In this document: piece by piece, positions 45,350 to 55,699 of the stretch
How the letters are laid out: each line of letters starts with the position of its first letter
Position numbering within the stretch: the first letter of the stretch is position 1
DNA from: Acheta domesticus
Taxonomy: Eukaryota > Arthropoda > Insecta > Orthoptera > Gryllidae
Direction: 5' to 3'
Assembly (NCBI GenBank): GCA_031308135.1
Contig: JAHLJT010003656.1
Span: 70,822,984 to 70,886,983 of the forward strand
Length of the DNA stretch: 64,000 nucleotides
The notes under the pieces: model-generated
Databases searched by the model: none
The model's input: the letters and a program-made list of their open reading frames with translations, nothing else
Told to the model about the DNA's origin: nothing
Program-made: the position numbers and the translations under genes

Positions 45350-45675
45350 GTAAATCAAGGATTTATGATAAACGAAGGAGATATTCAAACGAAACCATAG
45401 TGCGATTTTGCAACTTTGCCCCTCAGGGTCCGTCTTCACGATGGAATATATCACGAAATTTCGCGTCTTTCTCAGCCGTGCCTTTAGATATCGCATGATA
45501 GTAACTGTATCAAGCAGTGTTTGCGATCATGCGACATCTAGCAGCACGAGCGAGAAAGACGCGGAATGGTGTGTGATATTCTATTGTGGGCGAAGGGGTT
45601 TGAGAGGCAAAGTTATAAATATCGCACTATATTTGTATGTAGGTTTTGTTTGAATATCATTAATCCCTGATTTAC
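45350..45675. mobile_element. Foldback element, ~325 bp
   Basis: The outer ends GTAAATCAAGGATTTATGAT and the reverse complement of CCCTGATTTAC match. Further in, CATAGTGCGAT is mirrored by ATCGCACTATA, and the inner arms (TTTCGCGTCTTTCTC versus GAGAAAGACGCGGAA) flank a loop near 45500-45525. The inner arms resemble those at 15321-15566, so these are one family. Confidence 0.8.
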
Positions 45676-46614
45676 AGCATTAGCTTAACCCGGGAGTGGC
45701 CGCAATAGGTCGACTCACACCAGTGCCCGCAATGTATCTCTCAGATATAGCTGGAACCTTTCGTGAATGGGAATGATCGGAAGTTTTATTAACTGAAATA
45801 CGTATTTTATTTGGTTTGTACATGTGTCTCAATGCAATTGTTAATAAGTCGTGCACTTGTCATAGACACTCCTGAAATAATATCATGATACGTACCGCTT
45901 GCGCCAGGAGCTCACAACGCACTGGCGCCAGTGTACGCAACATATCTGACAGACATCGCGCAGCGCAGTGATCCAGTTTCAGCATTCTCACGAGAAATGA
46001 GCCATCGAAAAAATAAAAGAAGTCCAAGCGTTCTCAGAAAAGTACAATGAAGGAATACATGAAATATCAGACCCCTAATGCATCGCAATAATTCAGGAAC
46101 ACAAAATTGCCCTGGCTTGGATCTCACAGATCTATTGCGAGCATTCCCAGGTTCAATTTTTTCTGCTCTCCTGTAAAATTAAGTTTATTTGACTTATCAG
46201 CTTATTCACCGGGTCAGAGATGTACGAGCGCCCTATCTGTGACGCGATCGCCTCGCCAAGGGCTCCTCCAGCGTGTTATTACGACACCGTGTGGCGTCTG
46301 AGAGACGCCTTCCCGCTCACCCTGCGGCGGCTGAGTTGGGCGCTCACCCCTTTGCTATTGTTCGTAAACTTGCACAAGTGCTCAGGTGTCCACGCTTATT
46401 TGTTGGGCAGCGAAGGCTTCAGTGTTGCCAACTTGCTAGTTATACACACGGTTACGATATGCCCGCACACTTGCGCAAACGACTCTAACATCGCGTCACA
46501 TATGGACAACATTCTATTACTCAAACTGAAGTTGTTTTATTCCTTTTTTTATGCGTTATTCTTATCGGTGTCTTCTAGTAAAATACCTCCGCGGCTAAGT
46601 CATTCTACACTCCT

Positions 46615-46840
46615 GATTGATTAGTAATGCCGGGCGCCTCAACTGCTGAGGTCATTCGCCCCGTTAGTGTAGGCATGTTTGGTGAGGTGCGGGTGATCTT
46701 CCCCAGATGGATGGTGAGATCCGGCGCCGTCCTACGCGCCGGCCTGAAGGTTGTCCCCAACTCCCAACCCCAACCCCAACTAGGTATCTCTTACTATCAG
46801 GGCTTCGCCACAGCCGGTTAAACTCGATGCTCCCGACTGC
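46615..46840 (-). repeat. SINE family A 3' region, minus strand
   Basis: The reverse complement shows GGATCTCACCATCCATCTGG and a diverged 3' end finishing near 46620 with TTGATTAG. Together with 47105-47262 on the plus strand it forms an inverted pair interrupted by a hAT MITE. Confidence 0.7.
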
Positions 46841-46848
46841 ATCTGGTC

Positions 46849-47102
46849 CAGGGGCGGAACCAGCCGATCATTTGGAGGCTATCATAGATTTTTGTTAAAT
46901 AAAAAACATTTGTTATTATATTGTATATTATTTTTGTAGTGTGTATATGCTACTATTCAATATTTTTTAAAATAATTCCATAATTCTAATATAAATAAAT
47001 ATTTAAATCAAGTTTGCAAAAATAAAAAAAATGTAACAAATGAAAACTAGATTTTTGGGGGGAGGCCATGGCCCCATGCCCCCCCTCCTGGATCCGCCGA
47101 TG
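46849..47102. mobile_element. hAT MITE, copy 2
   Basis: The ends CAGGGGCGGAACCAGC and CTCCTGGATCCGCCGATG, and an AT-rich core (GTTATTATATTGTATATTAT) nearly identical to copy 1. Flanks ATCTGGTC (46841-46848) and GCCTGGTC (47103-47110) share six of eight bases, a decayed 8-bp duplication. It is nested between two inverted SINE tails. Confidence 0.85.
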
Positions 47103-47104
47103 GC

Positions 47105-47262
47105 CTGGTCTGGATCCGGTCCGACCGCGACTGCACCCGGCGGCACCAGATCCATTGGGGAGAAACACCGCCAACCGCCGGCATAAGACATTCACTACAC
47201 TAACGGAACTAATGATCCTAGCGGTTGACGACGCGCCCGCAAATCATCAAACAATCAACCAA
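47105..47262 (+). repeat. SINE family A 3' region, plus strand
   Basis: GATCCATTGGGGAGAAACAC, ACATTCACTACACTAACGGA, CTAATGATCCTAGCGG and an AATC-type tail (CAAACAATCAACC) match the 3' part of full-length copies. Confidence 0.75.
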
Positions 47263-47430
47263 CCGAACTGTGCACAGTCCGCGTGGTCGTGCTTAGCAGC
47301 TGTCGGTCGGGGCAGGCGGCATGGCGCCCGGGGCCGGGCTGCGGCGGCGGCGGCGGCTGCGGCGCCGGGAGACGGACAGGGCGCGTGCGGAATGTGACAT
47401 TCCGCGACGACGCGGCGCGGCGCGACGCGG

Positions 47431-47460
47431 CAATGTTAGTATACATATATACTAACATTG
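47431..47460. repeat. Perfect 13-bp hairpin
   Basis: CAATGTTAGTATA, then a four-base CATA loop, then TATACTAACATTG. It sits at the abrupt border between a GC-rich patch (47280-47430) and AT-rich DNA. It is not an rho-independent terminator in this eukaryotic context. Confidence 0.9.
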
Positions 47461-47950
47461 AGATAAATACATATTATACAAATATTCATGCATACAAACA
47501 TACATACGTACATATATATCTTACAAAGACCTAGAAATCCTCGCATACACACCAGCCTGCATCTATTCACTCAATCGTATTCAGAGAAAATAAGGATAAA
47601 CATTTTTACCTAACACTACAACATAATAATACACAATACTTATATCTAATTATTACATTTCTAACAGTAAAACACTCGTTAACATAATTCAATAAATATC
47701 ATCGTTCTCAGAGTAACATGTAAAAGACGTTTGAGTAGCGAAACATACAGAACGAAATGAAATCACTTCACTTTACAGCACCGCATAACACTTAACCTAA
47801 ATATTAATGGCTCAATACTTTTTAACTATAGACTACCAATAATCGCACGTTTCACTTCACTTCACTACGCGTATTCACCCTATTGACTAATTTCCCTGTA
47901 TTTTTTTTTCTAAAACAAGACAGAAGAAAAAAAAAACCAACTTTTTCCGT
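47461..47950. other. AT-rich stretch, no gene seen
   Basis: ACATA/TATA-rich sequence. No exon or known repeat recognised. Confidence 0.4.
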
Positions 47951-47959
47951 TTGCCGCTC

Positions 47960-48360
47960 TTCCTGAAGCACTATGCGCCTCCTCGCGGCGCGGCGCGCCT
48001 CCGCTTGGCCCGTGGAACAGCTGATCGCTCCGCCGCGCCGCGAGACGGCGGGGGGGGGGGGGAGGGGAGAGGGCGGAGGAGGAGGAGATGAAGCGGGCGG
48101 CGGCGGCGGTGGCGCGTGTCTCGTGCGGCCTTCGCGACGCCCCCGCCCCGCCCCCGCCCCCGCGCAGCCCACGCACTCCCGTTGCGCACGACCGCGGCGC
48201 CGCCGCCGCCGCCTCCTGTAGCATCGGGCGCAGTGTTTTACATAGGGGTTATCGTTCAGTTCTTCAGTGATTAGAGAGATTTTCGCAAGTCGTGAATTTG
48301 AAAGACGTAACACGACCATTCTGGAGAGAATTGTTCTGCGCATGCGCCGGCATCCTATGA
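47960..48360. promoter_or_regulatory. CpG island with GC boxes and an NRF1-like site
   Basis: GC-rich block at 47970-48225 with clustered GC boxes (CCCCGCCCC near 48145-48165) and a poly-G run at 48050-48062. About 110 bp after the block, TGCGCATGCGCC (48337-48348) matches the NRF1/Ewg palindrome typical of TATA-less housekeeping promoters. No associated ORF is recognisable, so a promoter or non-coding first exon is the most economical reading. Confidence 0.45.
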
Positions 48361-49179
48361 CGGGCTTTCAATTGACGGGTCCCCGTCATTCTCCGTGTTT
48401 CGTCGTCTACGGCAAATGAGTTCATAGCTTACACTTTACGTAGTATTCGCCGCCACCCACTAAAACACGAATTCGACACTAATACACAATAAGAATGAAA
48501 ATAATGAAATTACAATATCAGTAGTACCAATATAATACGTCAGGAACTTCATGGTTAATTTTTACTCAAGTGAATTTATATACGTCAAGGAATAAACTAC
48601 TCGTATTAGTTTAGAATATTAAGGTTATGTGTACATTGAGGTTACACTGATTACCACGAAAATTATTGTTAACAGTTTTCGCTTGGGGTGTGGTCAGAAA
48701 GTTTAGGGTTGTTCTCACTTGTACCTCGTTGTATTACTGTCCCTCGTATGTCGAGAGCTTAGAGCCTGTCTCGGCTGGGCGATGTATTTTCGTTCCTCCT
48801 TCCTTTTTCTTTCCTAGATAGATATAATCTATTAGATAGATATTATACTAGATATAATCAGCAATTGAATTCCTCATCAAACTCACTCGCGTTCTATGCA
48901 ATAAACAGATATCATTTTAGAAATAGAGGACTTATGAATTTAATTACAAAAATTGAAACGAGGAGTGTCAGAAAAATGCATCAAGTAAGCTAGCACATGT
49001 TTGCATGTCTTCAAGTCATTAAGAAACCGTTAAAGCAGATTTGCAATCGTCGGCTGAGTCATGTCGTGCCGTTTTGTTTTGAATGCGGAGAATTGCGGCC
49101 TTCAGACAGGACAGCAAATAGAGGGACTTGGGTTCGAACCGGGAAGTTTATGACGTGTGCCAAGAAAATGCGCGAGGTG

Positions 49180-49400
49180 CGCGCTCTTCAGATTCATTTA
49201 CATCTTATCGCAAGCTCTCGCCTTGCCCCCGCCGTCCTCGCTCCCGCTCCGCTCCCCCCTGGACCTCCGACTGTCGCTGCCTCCTCTCCCGCCTCGGCTC
49301 CCGTTGCATCCCGTAGCGTCTTGCTTCCGCCTCCGTCACGATCCAGGTCCACTCTGTCGTCTCTACAATGTCCAATAAACAAATGCAGCTCCGTAGCACA
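49180..49400. other. GC-rich pyrimidine-biased patch, coding status unresolved
   Basis: CGCTCCCGCTCCGCTCCCCC-type sequence with open frames on both strands. No protein family or splice pair is recognised. Confidence 0.3.
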
Positions 49401-49489
49401 AATCGGCTAAGTTTAGTTACGGATCCAGTTTGGCCGCTCTGTAGTGCTCTGAGGCGGGAGCCTCAAACGTGGTAATTTTTGACGCGTCA

Positions 49490-49930
49490 AAAATTAGTTA
49501 GATCGATTTCTGCCCACGATTTCAGACGAGAATTGCTTTCGGGCCGGTTGGTTTGATCGGTAGTTTTGCATGGTTTCTCCGATCAATACCAAGCAAATGC
49601 CGGAGCAGCATTCTATGAAACGGGCCGGACTGCGCGCATTGTTTTCTTTCTCTTCCTCGTTTCTATCCTCTCCCCTTACACCCACACTCACACTTCATGC
49701 CCTATTCTATCACAATATGAGAGCTTATCGCGACTGGGATGGTGCCTAGCTTGAGGTAGAAACTAAAGGGGTACTGCTCCGTAAGGCGACGTGGTGATCT
49801 GCACTGTATCTCACCATCCAGCGGGGAAGAATTCACAGTCACCTCTCGAAGTAAACATTCACTACATTAACGGCAATAATAAGCATAGCAGCTGACGCTG
49901 CCGGAAAATCAATTCATCATTTGATCAACC
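49490..49930 (+). repeat. SINE family A copy, diverged, head missing
   Basis: Landmarks in order: GATCGGTAGTTTTGCATGG, AAGCAAATGCCGGAGCAGCA, ACGGGCCGGACTGCGCGC, GAGAGCTTATCGCGACTGGG, CTCACCATCCAGCGGGGAAG and the tail region ending ATCAATTCATCATTTGATC. Confidence 0.8.
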
Positions 49931-49971
49931 CGTAACACCATCATGATCGCTCCTTTCTCTTAGAGGAGAAC

Positions 49972-50543
49972 TGAATACCTGCCGGCAAAGTAGAGATGAG
50001 AGTGAGTACTATTTTGTTAGCAATGCATAAAAATCGCATCTGCATTTCGTTTGCCGTTGCAAGTATGTTTTCTATAACTCAGGAAAGATATATCTAGTTT
50101 TTTTAAATGTTGCCAATCTCGCGCTTTTTAAATTTTATTTTTATATCTTTTTATATTTTATTCGTCTTTGAATCATCATATTTATAGTTAAATATTGGGA
50201 AGGGATTGTGGAACTTAAGAAATGTGCGCACATAATCTTTTTCCTCCATACGTCATACACAGTTTTCATTGTTTTTTTTGATCAAATACATCAAATCAAA
50301 TCAAAATGTTGGAACCCTTAAAATGCAAATTTAGCAACACACGACGATCCTTCTCTATTGTTACAATGTTAATGCACCCGTGCGACTTGTGCGAAATTAA
50401 AACAAAAGAAAAAAGGGGCTTAATGTTCATGTTTGCCACATAGTTTCCTACATGCCTCATTCAAACCACATACGACCTTAATGTGAGGAAACCTAGCATT
50501 CCAGAAAAGAGAGGGTTACAACGTTATTGCCGGCAGGTATTCA
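49972..50543. mobile_element. TIR element, 572-bp copy (TGAATACCTGCCGGC family)
   Basis: The left end TGAATACCTGCCGGCAAAG and the right end TTATTGCCGGCAGGTATTCA are inverted repeats. The right half (about 50310-50543) matches the smaller element at 60704-60963 closely (CACCCGTGCG, GAAATTAAAACA, AACCTAGCATTCCAGAAAA). No coding potential. Flanking AC on both sides hints at a very short duplication. Confidence 0.8.
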
Positions 50544-51024
50544 ACTGTCGGACGGAGGTGCGCGCTATTGACTTCCAGATTTGTTCGGCGGACGTGGGCC
50601 AACGACACGATCCCAGAGAACAGGACTCCTTCGCGTCTTTGCTTTGGATCTAGAAAATGCGTTAGTATTTCGTAAATATTTATTTAAATTATTAAAAAAG
50701 TTTTATGTCTATTTTCATTTTAAACTGATACCACATCATTAATTATTTTAGCGTTGTTGATGTTTACTAAAATGTCTAACCGTATGATACAAAATCTTAA
50801 TTAAAAATGTTTCAAGAATTATTCTAATTAAAAAAAATAGTTTCTACACAATGAAAAACTGATTTTTTTTACATTTTCATTTTAACTTATTTATGCTAGA
50901 ATGATTTTAAAAATAGAGTTTCTCCTCCCGCAATTTTGACAACTTTGATTATTTTTTTTAATTTAAAAAGTATTTTCGAAAAACCAATCATCTTAGATTC
51001 AATGTCTCATACTTACGTACGAAC

Positions 51025-51240
51025 TCACACTCGTCCATTTAGCCAACGAGGCTCATCATACGCAATATTCCCATAATTTGTACTATTAGATTCATATTTT
51101 AAGAAAGACTCTTCCACATTAGCAAACTTGCCTTCGCATAGCTTACCCATTTTACCTGTTCCTATTGTTACTGCAGTTCCTGAAGTCAGAATAAACCCTT
51201 TTTCCTGCCGCTCGTGGCCCATAAGTGAAAGTACATCATG
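51025..51240 (-). CDS. Possible exon of an unidentified protein
   Basis: Minus-strand open segment including LSLMGHERQEKGFILTSG, then TAVTIGTGKMGKLCEGKF, LKYESNSTNYGNIAYDEP and RWLNGR. The composition looks protein-like. Candidate donors follow (GTGAGTTCG near 51021 and GTAAGTATG near 51012). I do not recognise the family, and it may be an ORF fragment of a mobile element. Confidence 0.35.
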   Translation of the reverse strand, partial: HDVLSLMGHERQEKGFILTSGTAVTIGTGKMGKLCEGKFANVEESFLKYESNSTNYGNIAYDEPRWLNGRV

Positions 51241-51655
51241 AGTAAAAGTAGACACCAGTGGAGAGTTTCGGAGGGTTGGAGGGTCAGGACCCCCCTAAGC
51301 TCTTGTTGAGGAAAGAAAGGATATACTTTTGCAAGAAAATGCAATAGGCACATCTTATTTCGAATTTGGTGATTGCGTAGGTGTTACGATACGCACGAGA
51401 GCACATACCCCTTGTAATTAGGGATGCAACAGTGATGTTGTGGTTGTCAAAACATCTATGATTTATACCAAAATCGATGTTTTTAAACATCGATGTAATA
51501 ATGTTCATGTATTTTTAACATCAATGATTTGTTCTAGAATTGTTACATTGAATTAAAAATTCCCCTCATAAAATATTGAAGAAGATATGAAATAACTCAT
51601 AGTAACTACGCCTTTGGCCTGATGTGAAATGAATGAAAAACTTTATGGATAGATG

Positions 51656-51885
51656 CGGGGGGCGGATGAAGACGATGATTTGGGGGGAGGGCATCACGGA
51701 TTTTGTAAATAATAAATACATTTATTATTATATTTTATATTATTTTGTAGTGCAAATGTGATACTACTTAATATTATATTTAAATAGTTAAATAATTCTA
51801 ACATCAATATTAAATCAATTTTGCCAAGTAAGGAAGGTAACAAGGAAAACTCTTGGAGGGTCAAGACCCCATGAATCCACCACTG
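51656..51885. mobile_element. hAT MITE, copy 3, with perfect 8-bp TSD
   Basis: Ends CGGGGGGCGGATGAAG and CATGAATCCACCACTG, flanked by identical GATAGATG octamers (51648-51655 and 51886-51893). The AT-rich core (TTATTATTATATTTTATATT) and subterminal GGGGGGAGGGC are shared with copies 1 and 2. Confidence 0.9.
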
Positions 51886-52029
51886 GATAGATGAGTGTGA
51901 AGAAATAATACGAGTTTTTGATGGAGCATTGGGTAGATTGAGAGGCAGAAAAAAACGGGGAACACTCGGGTACCTGCTTTGCCCCAATAATCGCAAATGG
52001 ATCGTCCGTGATTTGAACACCTGTGCCCA

Positions 52030-52605
52030 CCAGTGGATGACAATCCGCGGGTCGCCCCGCCTCGCCTATCAACGTATGTCAGTTCATACCATTACTGCAG
52101 TCCCTGTGACCGGGAGGTCCTAGGTTCGAGTCCTGACGGCGACAGGATTTTCGACACTAGTTGTCAGCTAGGTCGAATTCAGTCCTCTGTGTGGAGGAGA
52201 ATTCTAGCGGCCGACTGCTCTGATCGGTAGTTTTCCGTTGTTTCTCCGATCAACACCAGGCGAATGCCGGATCCGTACCCTAGCCATGGATCGCGCGCGA
52301 TCTTTCCTTCCTCTTCCTTGACCTATCCTCACCCCATGCTTACACACACACTAACATGCACAATACACTACCTCACATGCCGGAGACCGGTTGGGAGCTT
52401 AGAGCTTGTCCAGCTGAGACGGTACCCGCTGATAGGAGATATCCGATTGGGAAAACCCTGCTGGTCGACGGCAGGTCGGCGCCGGATCTCGCCATCCGAG
52501 CGGGGAAAAGATCACCGCCACCTCCCGAGAAATAACACACACTACACTTACGGGAATAATGCCTAAGTTGTTGACGCGCCCGAAACACAATCAATGAATC
52601 AGATT
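52030..52605 (+). repeat. SINE family A, most complete copy
   Basis: Order of parts: tRNA-like head with a canonical B box (GTCCTAGGTTCGAGTCCTGA at about 52118), linker GGATTTTCGACACTAGTTG, body (TCGAATTCAGTCCTCTGTG, TAGTTTTCCGTTGTTTCTCC, ACCAGGCGAATGCCGGATCC, CATGGATCGCGCGCGATC), pyrimidine tract, 3' part (ACATGCCGGAGACCGG, AGAGCTTGTCCAGCTGAGAC, CGGGGAAAAGATCACCGCC, CACTACACTTACGGGAATAA) and tail CAATGAATCAG. About 510-570 bp. It serves as the reference for the other copies here. Confidence 0.9.
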
Positions 52606-52639
52606 AACACCGCGAGTCGCCCAGCCTCGCCTCTTCAGC

Positions 52640-52855
52640 GTGTGTTCCTGCCCGCTCATTCAAAGCTCCTCTGCACCGCTTGTGCTTTTACGGAGCGCGC
52701 GTGGCGACGAGGTGACCGTCGTCGTCAGCGGTCGCGCGCCGTTGGGCGGCGCGCACCGCCCATTGTTCGCCCGCGGCCGCCCCGCCCCGTGACTCACGCG
52801 CCGCCCGACCAGCCGATCGCGCGGATGCGACGCCCGCCCCGGCGGTGGTGGCTCA
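52640..52855. other. CpG-rich patch, possible promoter
   Basis: Dense CpG sequence (CGCGCGCCGTTGGGCGGCGC) containing a GTGACTCACG AP-1/CNC-like site near 52790. No ORF of known family. It is bounded by a SINE and a MITE. Confidence 0.35.
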
Positions 52856-52860
52856 ACGGT

Positions 52861-53292
52861 CAGTGGCGTAGCTTCAGTTGGTATCACCTGGGGCAAAGCT
52901 AATGGTGTCCCCCCCCATAAATAAAGTATAAAATATGTATTGCGTCATAGATTGTACATTATTTTATTAAAAATACAAATATATTTGTACATGATAGCTT
53001 TTTAATAATATTGAAAATGCTATGTAATTAAGAATAATTGCTATATCATTTTTAAATAAATAATTTAAAATGAAACATAACTTATCACACAAATGTAAGT
53101 TATTTACAAAACCCCTTCACGAGATTTTAGGGCAGCAAAAGTATTTATAATTTCAATTAAAATCTATGCTTATTGCGGTGCAATTTTCTATTGACAGTAC
53201 AGCCAAATCAGATGGTCTTGAGTAATATTGGTGTCACCCTAGAAATGGTGTCACCCGGGGCTGCCCCGCCCCCCACCATAGCTACGTCACTG
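52861..53292. mobile_element. hAT-type MITE, 432 bp
   Basis: The termini CAGTGGCGTAGCTTC and GCTACGTCACTG are inverted repeats of the CAGTGGCGTAGC type common in hAT elements. Subterminal GGTGTCCCCCCCCAT and CCCCGCCCCCCACCAT are also mirrored. Flanks TCAACGGT and TCCAACGGT give an imperfect duplication. A different family from the CAGGGGCGGATCC MITEs. Confidence 0.82.
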
Positions 53293-53757
53293 TCCAACGG
53301 TTACATCAGGGCCGTCAGGCGATACGAGCGCGCGAATGGCCTTAGGAAAGGGTTTAGGGGCACGCGGCGATATTAAGTTAGGGAAGTCACTACTTTCACA
53401 GACGGGAAGCAGAGGTGAGAAAACTTTCGTGTGAATGCAACGAGTTGCGTCAAACACAAACGGGTGGTATATCATAAGGAGATATTTATTAAATTTACCG
53501 ACTTTTAATTGTCATGTAAACAGAAACTGTAGTTATACAACCATTGAACATTATATCTACGCAACATTGACACAAATTTAATAAATTAAATTTATTTTTT
53601 TATTTTATGTCGCATCAACTGCTGAGGTTATTAGCGACAGACATATTAACAACATATACTATACATTTTATATATACATATACAAATCATTTTTTACATA
53701 TAGGGTATACATTTTTACATAACATATACATATACATTTTTAAATAATTTATACATT

Positions 53758-54565
53758 TTAAATTTCTTTGTACAAATTAATGGCCTTCAAAAAATTAACA
53801 AATCGACTGCATTTTTCTTTGTCATTTAGCACTATTTTCATATCATTATTTACAGCATGTCTCACCCGGTCGTCCTCAACCTGGGGCACAAAAATAAATG
53901 GTTAATACACATTGAAACATTCACACATTACACATGACAGTCAAATTCCCGGTGATCAAGTTGGCATGAGTGAGCTTAGTATGACCTATTCTGCATCTAG
54001 ATAACACAATCTGGTCAGCTCTACAGAAGGTGTGGCCGGATTGTATAAATCATATTCACAGACACTTCTTAGTTACAGCGAGCATTATTATTCCATTCTT
54101 GGCCTGTCCAGTTCTTGTAGATTTCTCTTTATATGGGCGTGATAGTCTTCTGGTATTACGGGAAGGTTACTTCTTTCATCAAGTTGTGATGCCTCTTTTG
54201 CGGATCTGTCTGCCAGCTCATTTTCACTGATACCCACATGAGCCGGAATCCATCCAAAAACTATGTCTTTTCCTTTAATGTGGGAATTTCTTACATGTTA
54301 ATGATGTCTAACGTCTAGCAGATGTCCTGAATAAACGCATTTCCATAGTTGATAGAGCCAATTTGGAGTCTGTTACTATCAGATATTTATGGTCACGTCT
54401 TCAAGAATGTAGTCTAATGCTGTGTATGATGGCGTATAACTCGCTGTACAAAACGGAGTACTTGTCGGGCAGTTTGCTTGAAATTACTCCTTTGCTGGTG
54501 CGTTACAGCGGCAACATCCCACTGTCCCACCAAGATTGCTGCTCTTCGAGCCATCTGGTTTAATA
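53758..54565 (-). pseudogene. Non-LTR retrotransposon fragment: RNase H domain and C terminus
   Basis: On the minus strand, across several frame breaks: LPDKYSVLYSELYAIIHS, then YLIVTDSKLALSTM (RNase H Asp motif), GWIPAHVGISENELADRS (the conserved 'WiPaHvGi.gNE.AD..A' RNase H motif), then CRIGHTKLTHANLITGN ('iGHTrlTH..Ll') and finally FVNFLKAINLYKEI with a stop at 53758-53760. The order RNase H, GHTrLTH motif, short C terminus is standard for RNase H-bearing LINEs. The upstream reverse transcriptase is not visible; the sequence runs into the gap at 54881. Confidence 0.88.
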
Positions 54566-54880
54566 CTTTAATTGTATTCTTTATATTTGGCGATTCTTCT
54601 CCTATTCTGGCTCTTATCTCTTTATTGTGAGTATTTGTCCGTCTTAGAATTGTTTGTCAGTTCCACAGCTTTAATGTCTTGCATAGTCCAATGGTGGCAG
54701 TAGTCCCAGTAACACTGATAGGTTTTAAGAGAGGGAATGTTTCTGATATCGGCTTAGTATTTTGTGATATGCCGTAAAGGAAATTGGTTTTGGTAATTTC
54801 TTTTTGAAGCATAATTTTTCTGTGTCTGCATGTAAACTGGTAATTGTTTATAGGGTTGCCACAGTTAGCTGTAATTTTTT
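54566..54880 (-). mobile_element. Probable continuation of the LINE toward the gap
   Basis: The minus strand carries LRRTNTHNKEIRARIGEE-like and KPISVTGTTATIG-like stretches in broken frames. They are contiguous with the RNase H fragment and may be the region between RT and RNase H. Cut by the assembly gap. Confidence 0.4.
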
Positions 54881-54980
54881 NNNNNNNNNNNNNNNNNNNN
54901 NNNNNNNNNNNNNNNNNNNNNNNNNNNNNNNNNNNNNNNNNNNNNNNNNNNNNNNNNNNNNNNNNNNNNNNNNNNNNNNN
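54881..54980. other. Assembly gap (100 N)
   Basis: Exactly 100 Ns, a placeholder gap. Sequences on the two sides (a LINE fragment, and GCATATT-rich DNA) do not obviously belong together. Confidence 0.99.
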
Positions 54981-55139
54981 TAACTCTCTTTTTGTTTAAC
55001 GCATATTCTTAGTTTTAACTGCATATTTTGGCTATTTTCAGTGCATATATTGCAAATTTTAAGAGCATCATGCATATTTTACTTTTTTTACTGTATGAAG
55101 TTCCGAGATCTAGTGATCACCAAGAATCGCACGCGGTCT

Positions 55140-55228
55140 ACGAATTACTACTACTTCTGTGTAGCAAGTGTCAAACATCATCAATGTCAGGGCTCGAACT
55201 CTCAGCCATGTCCGTGCAGAGGAGGCGG
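55140..55228 (-). repeat. SINE-like head fragment, minus strand
   Basis: The reverse complement contains GAGAGTTCGAGCCCTGACAT, a B-box-like sequence followed by a linker (GTTTGACACTTGCTACAC) resembling the family A head-linker junction. Confidence 0.5.
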
Positions 55229-55695
55229 CCGTGCTGCCACTGATCCCTCTCAGCCGATGTGGTTGCCACTAATCCATCTCAGCCGGTGTGGCTGCCACTG
55301 ATCCATCTCAGCCGGTGTGGTTGCCACTGATCCACCTCAGCCGGTGTGGCTGCCACTGACCCATCTCAGCCGATGTGGCTGCTACGGAACCATCTCAGCC
55401 GGTGTGGCTGCCACTGATTCATTTCAGCCGGTGGTGGCTGCCACTGATCCATCTCAGCCGATGTGGCTGCCACTGATCCACCTCAGCCGGTGTGGCTGCC
55501 ACTGATTGATCTCGCCGGTGTGGCTGCCACTGATCCACCTCATCGGTGTTGGCTGCCACTGATTGATCTCAGCCGTGTGTGGCTGCCACTGATCCACCTC
55601 AGCCGGTGTGGCTGCCACTGATTGATCTCAGCCGTGTGGCTGCCACTATCCACCTCAGCCGGTGTGGCTGCCACTGATTGATCTCAGCCGGTGTT
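55229..55695. repeat. 29-bp tandem array, ~16 copies
   Basis: The unit CCACTGATCCATCTCAGCC plus GGTGTGGCTG repeats with small indels and substitutions (for example GATTGATCTC in alternating units toward the right). The right half shows a higher-order pattern in which a GATCCACCTC unit alternates with a GATTGATCTC unit. Confidence 0.93.
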
Positions 55696-55699
55696 ACTG

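Noticed and set aside
47431..47460. Rho-independent terminator
   Set aside because: The stem is AT-rich with no T-run and the genome is eukaryotic.
51694..52072. Minus-strand frames of 60-108 codons
   Set aside because: They run across the hAT MITE and its flank and end within repeat sequence.
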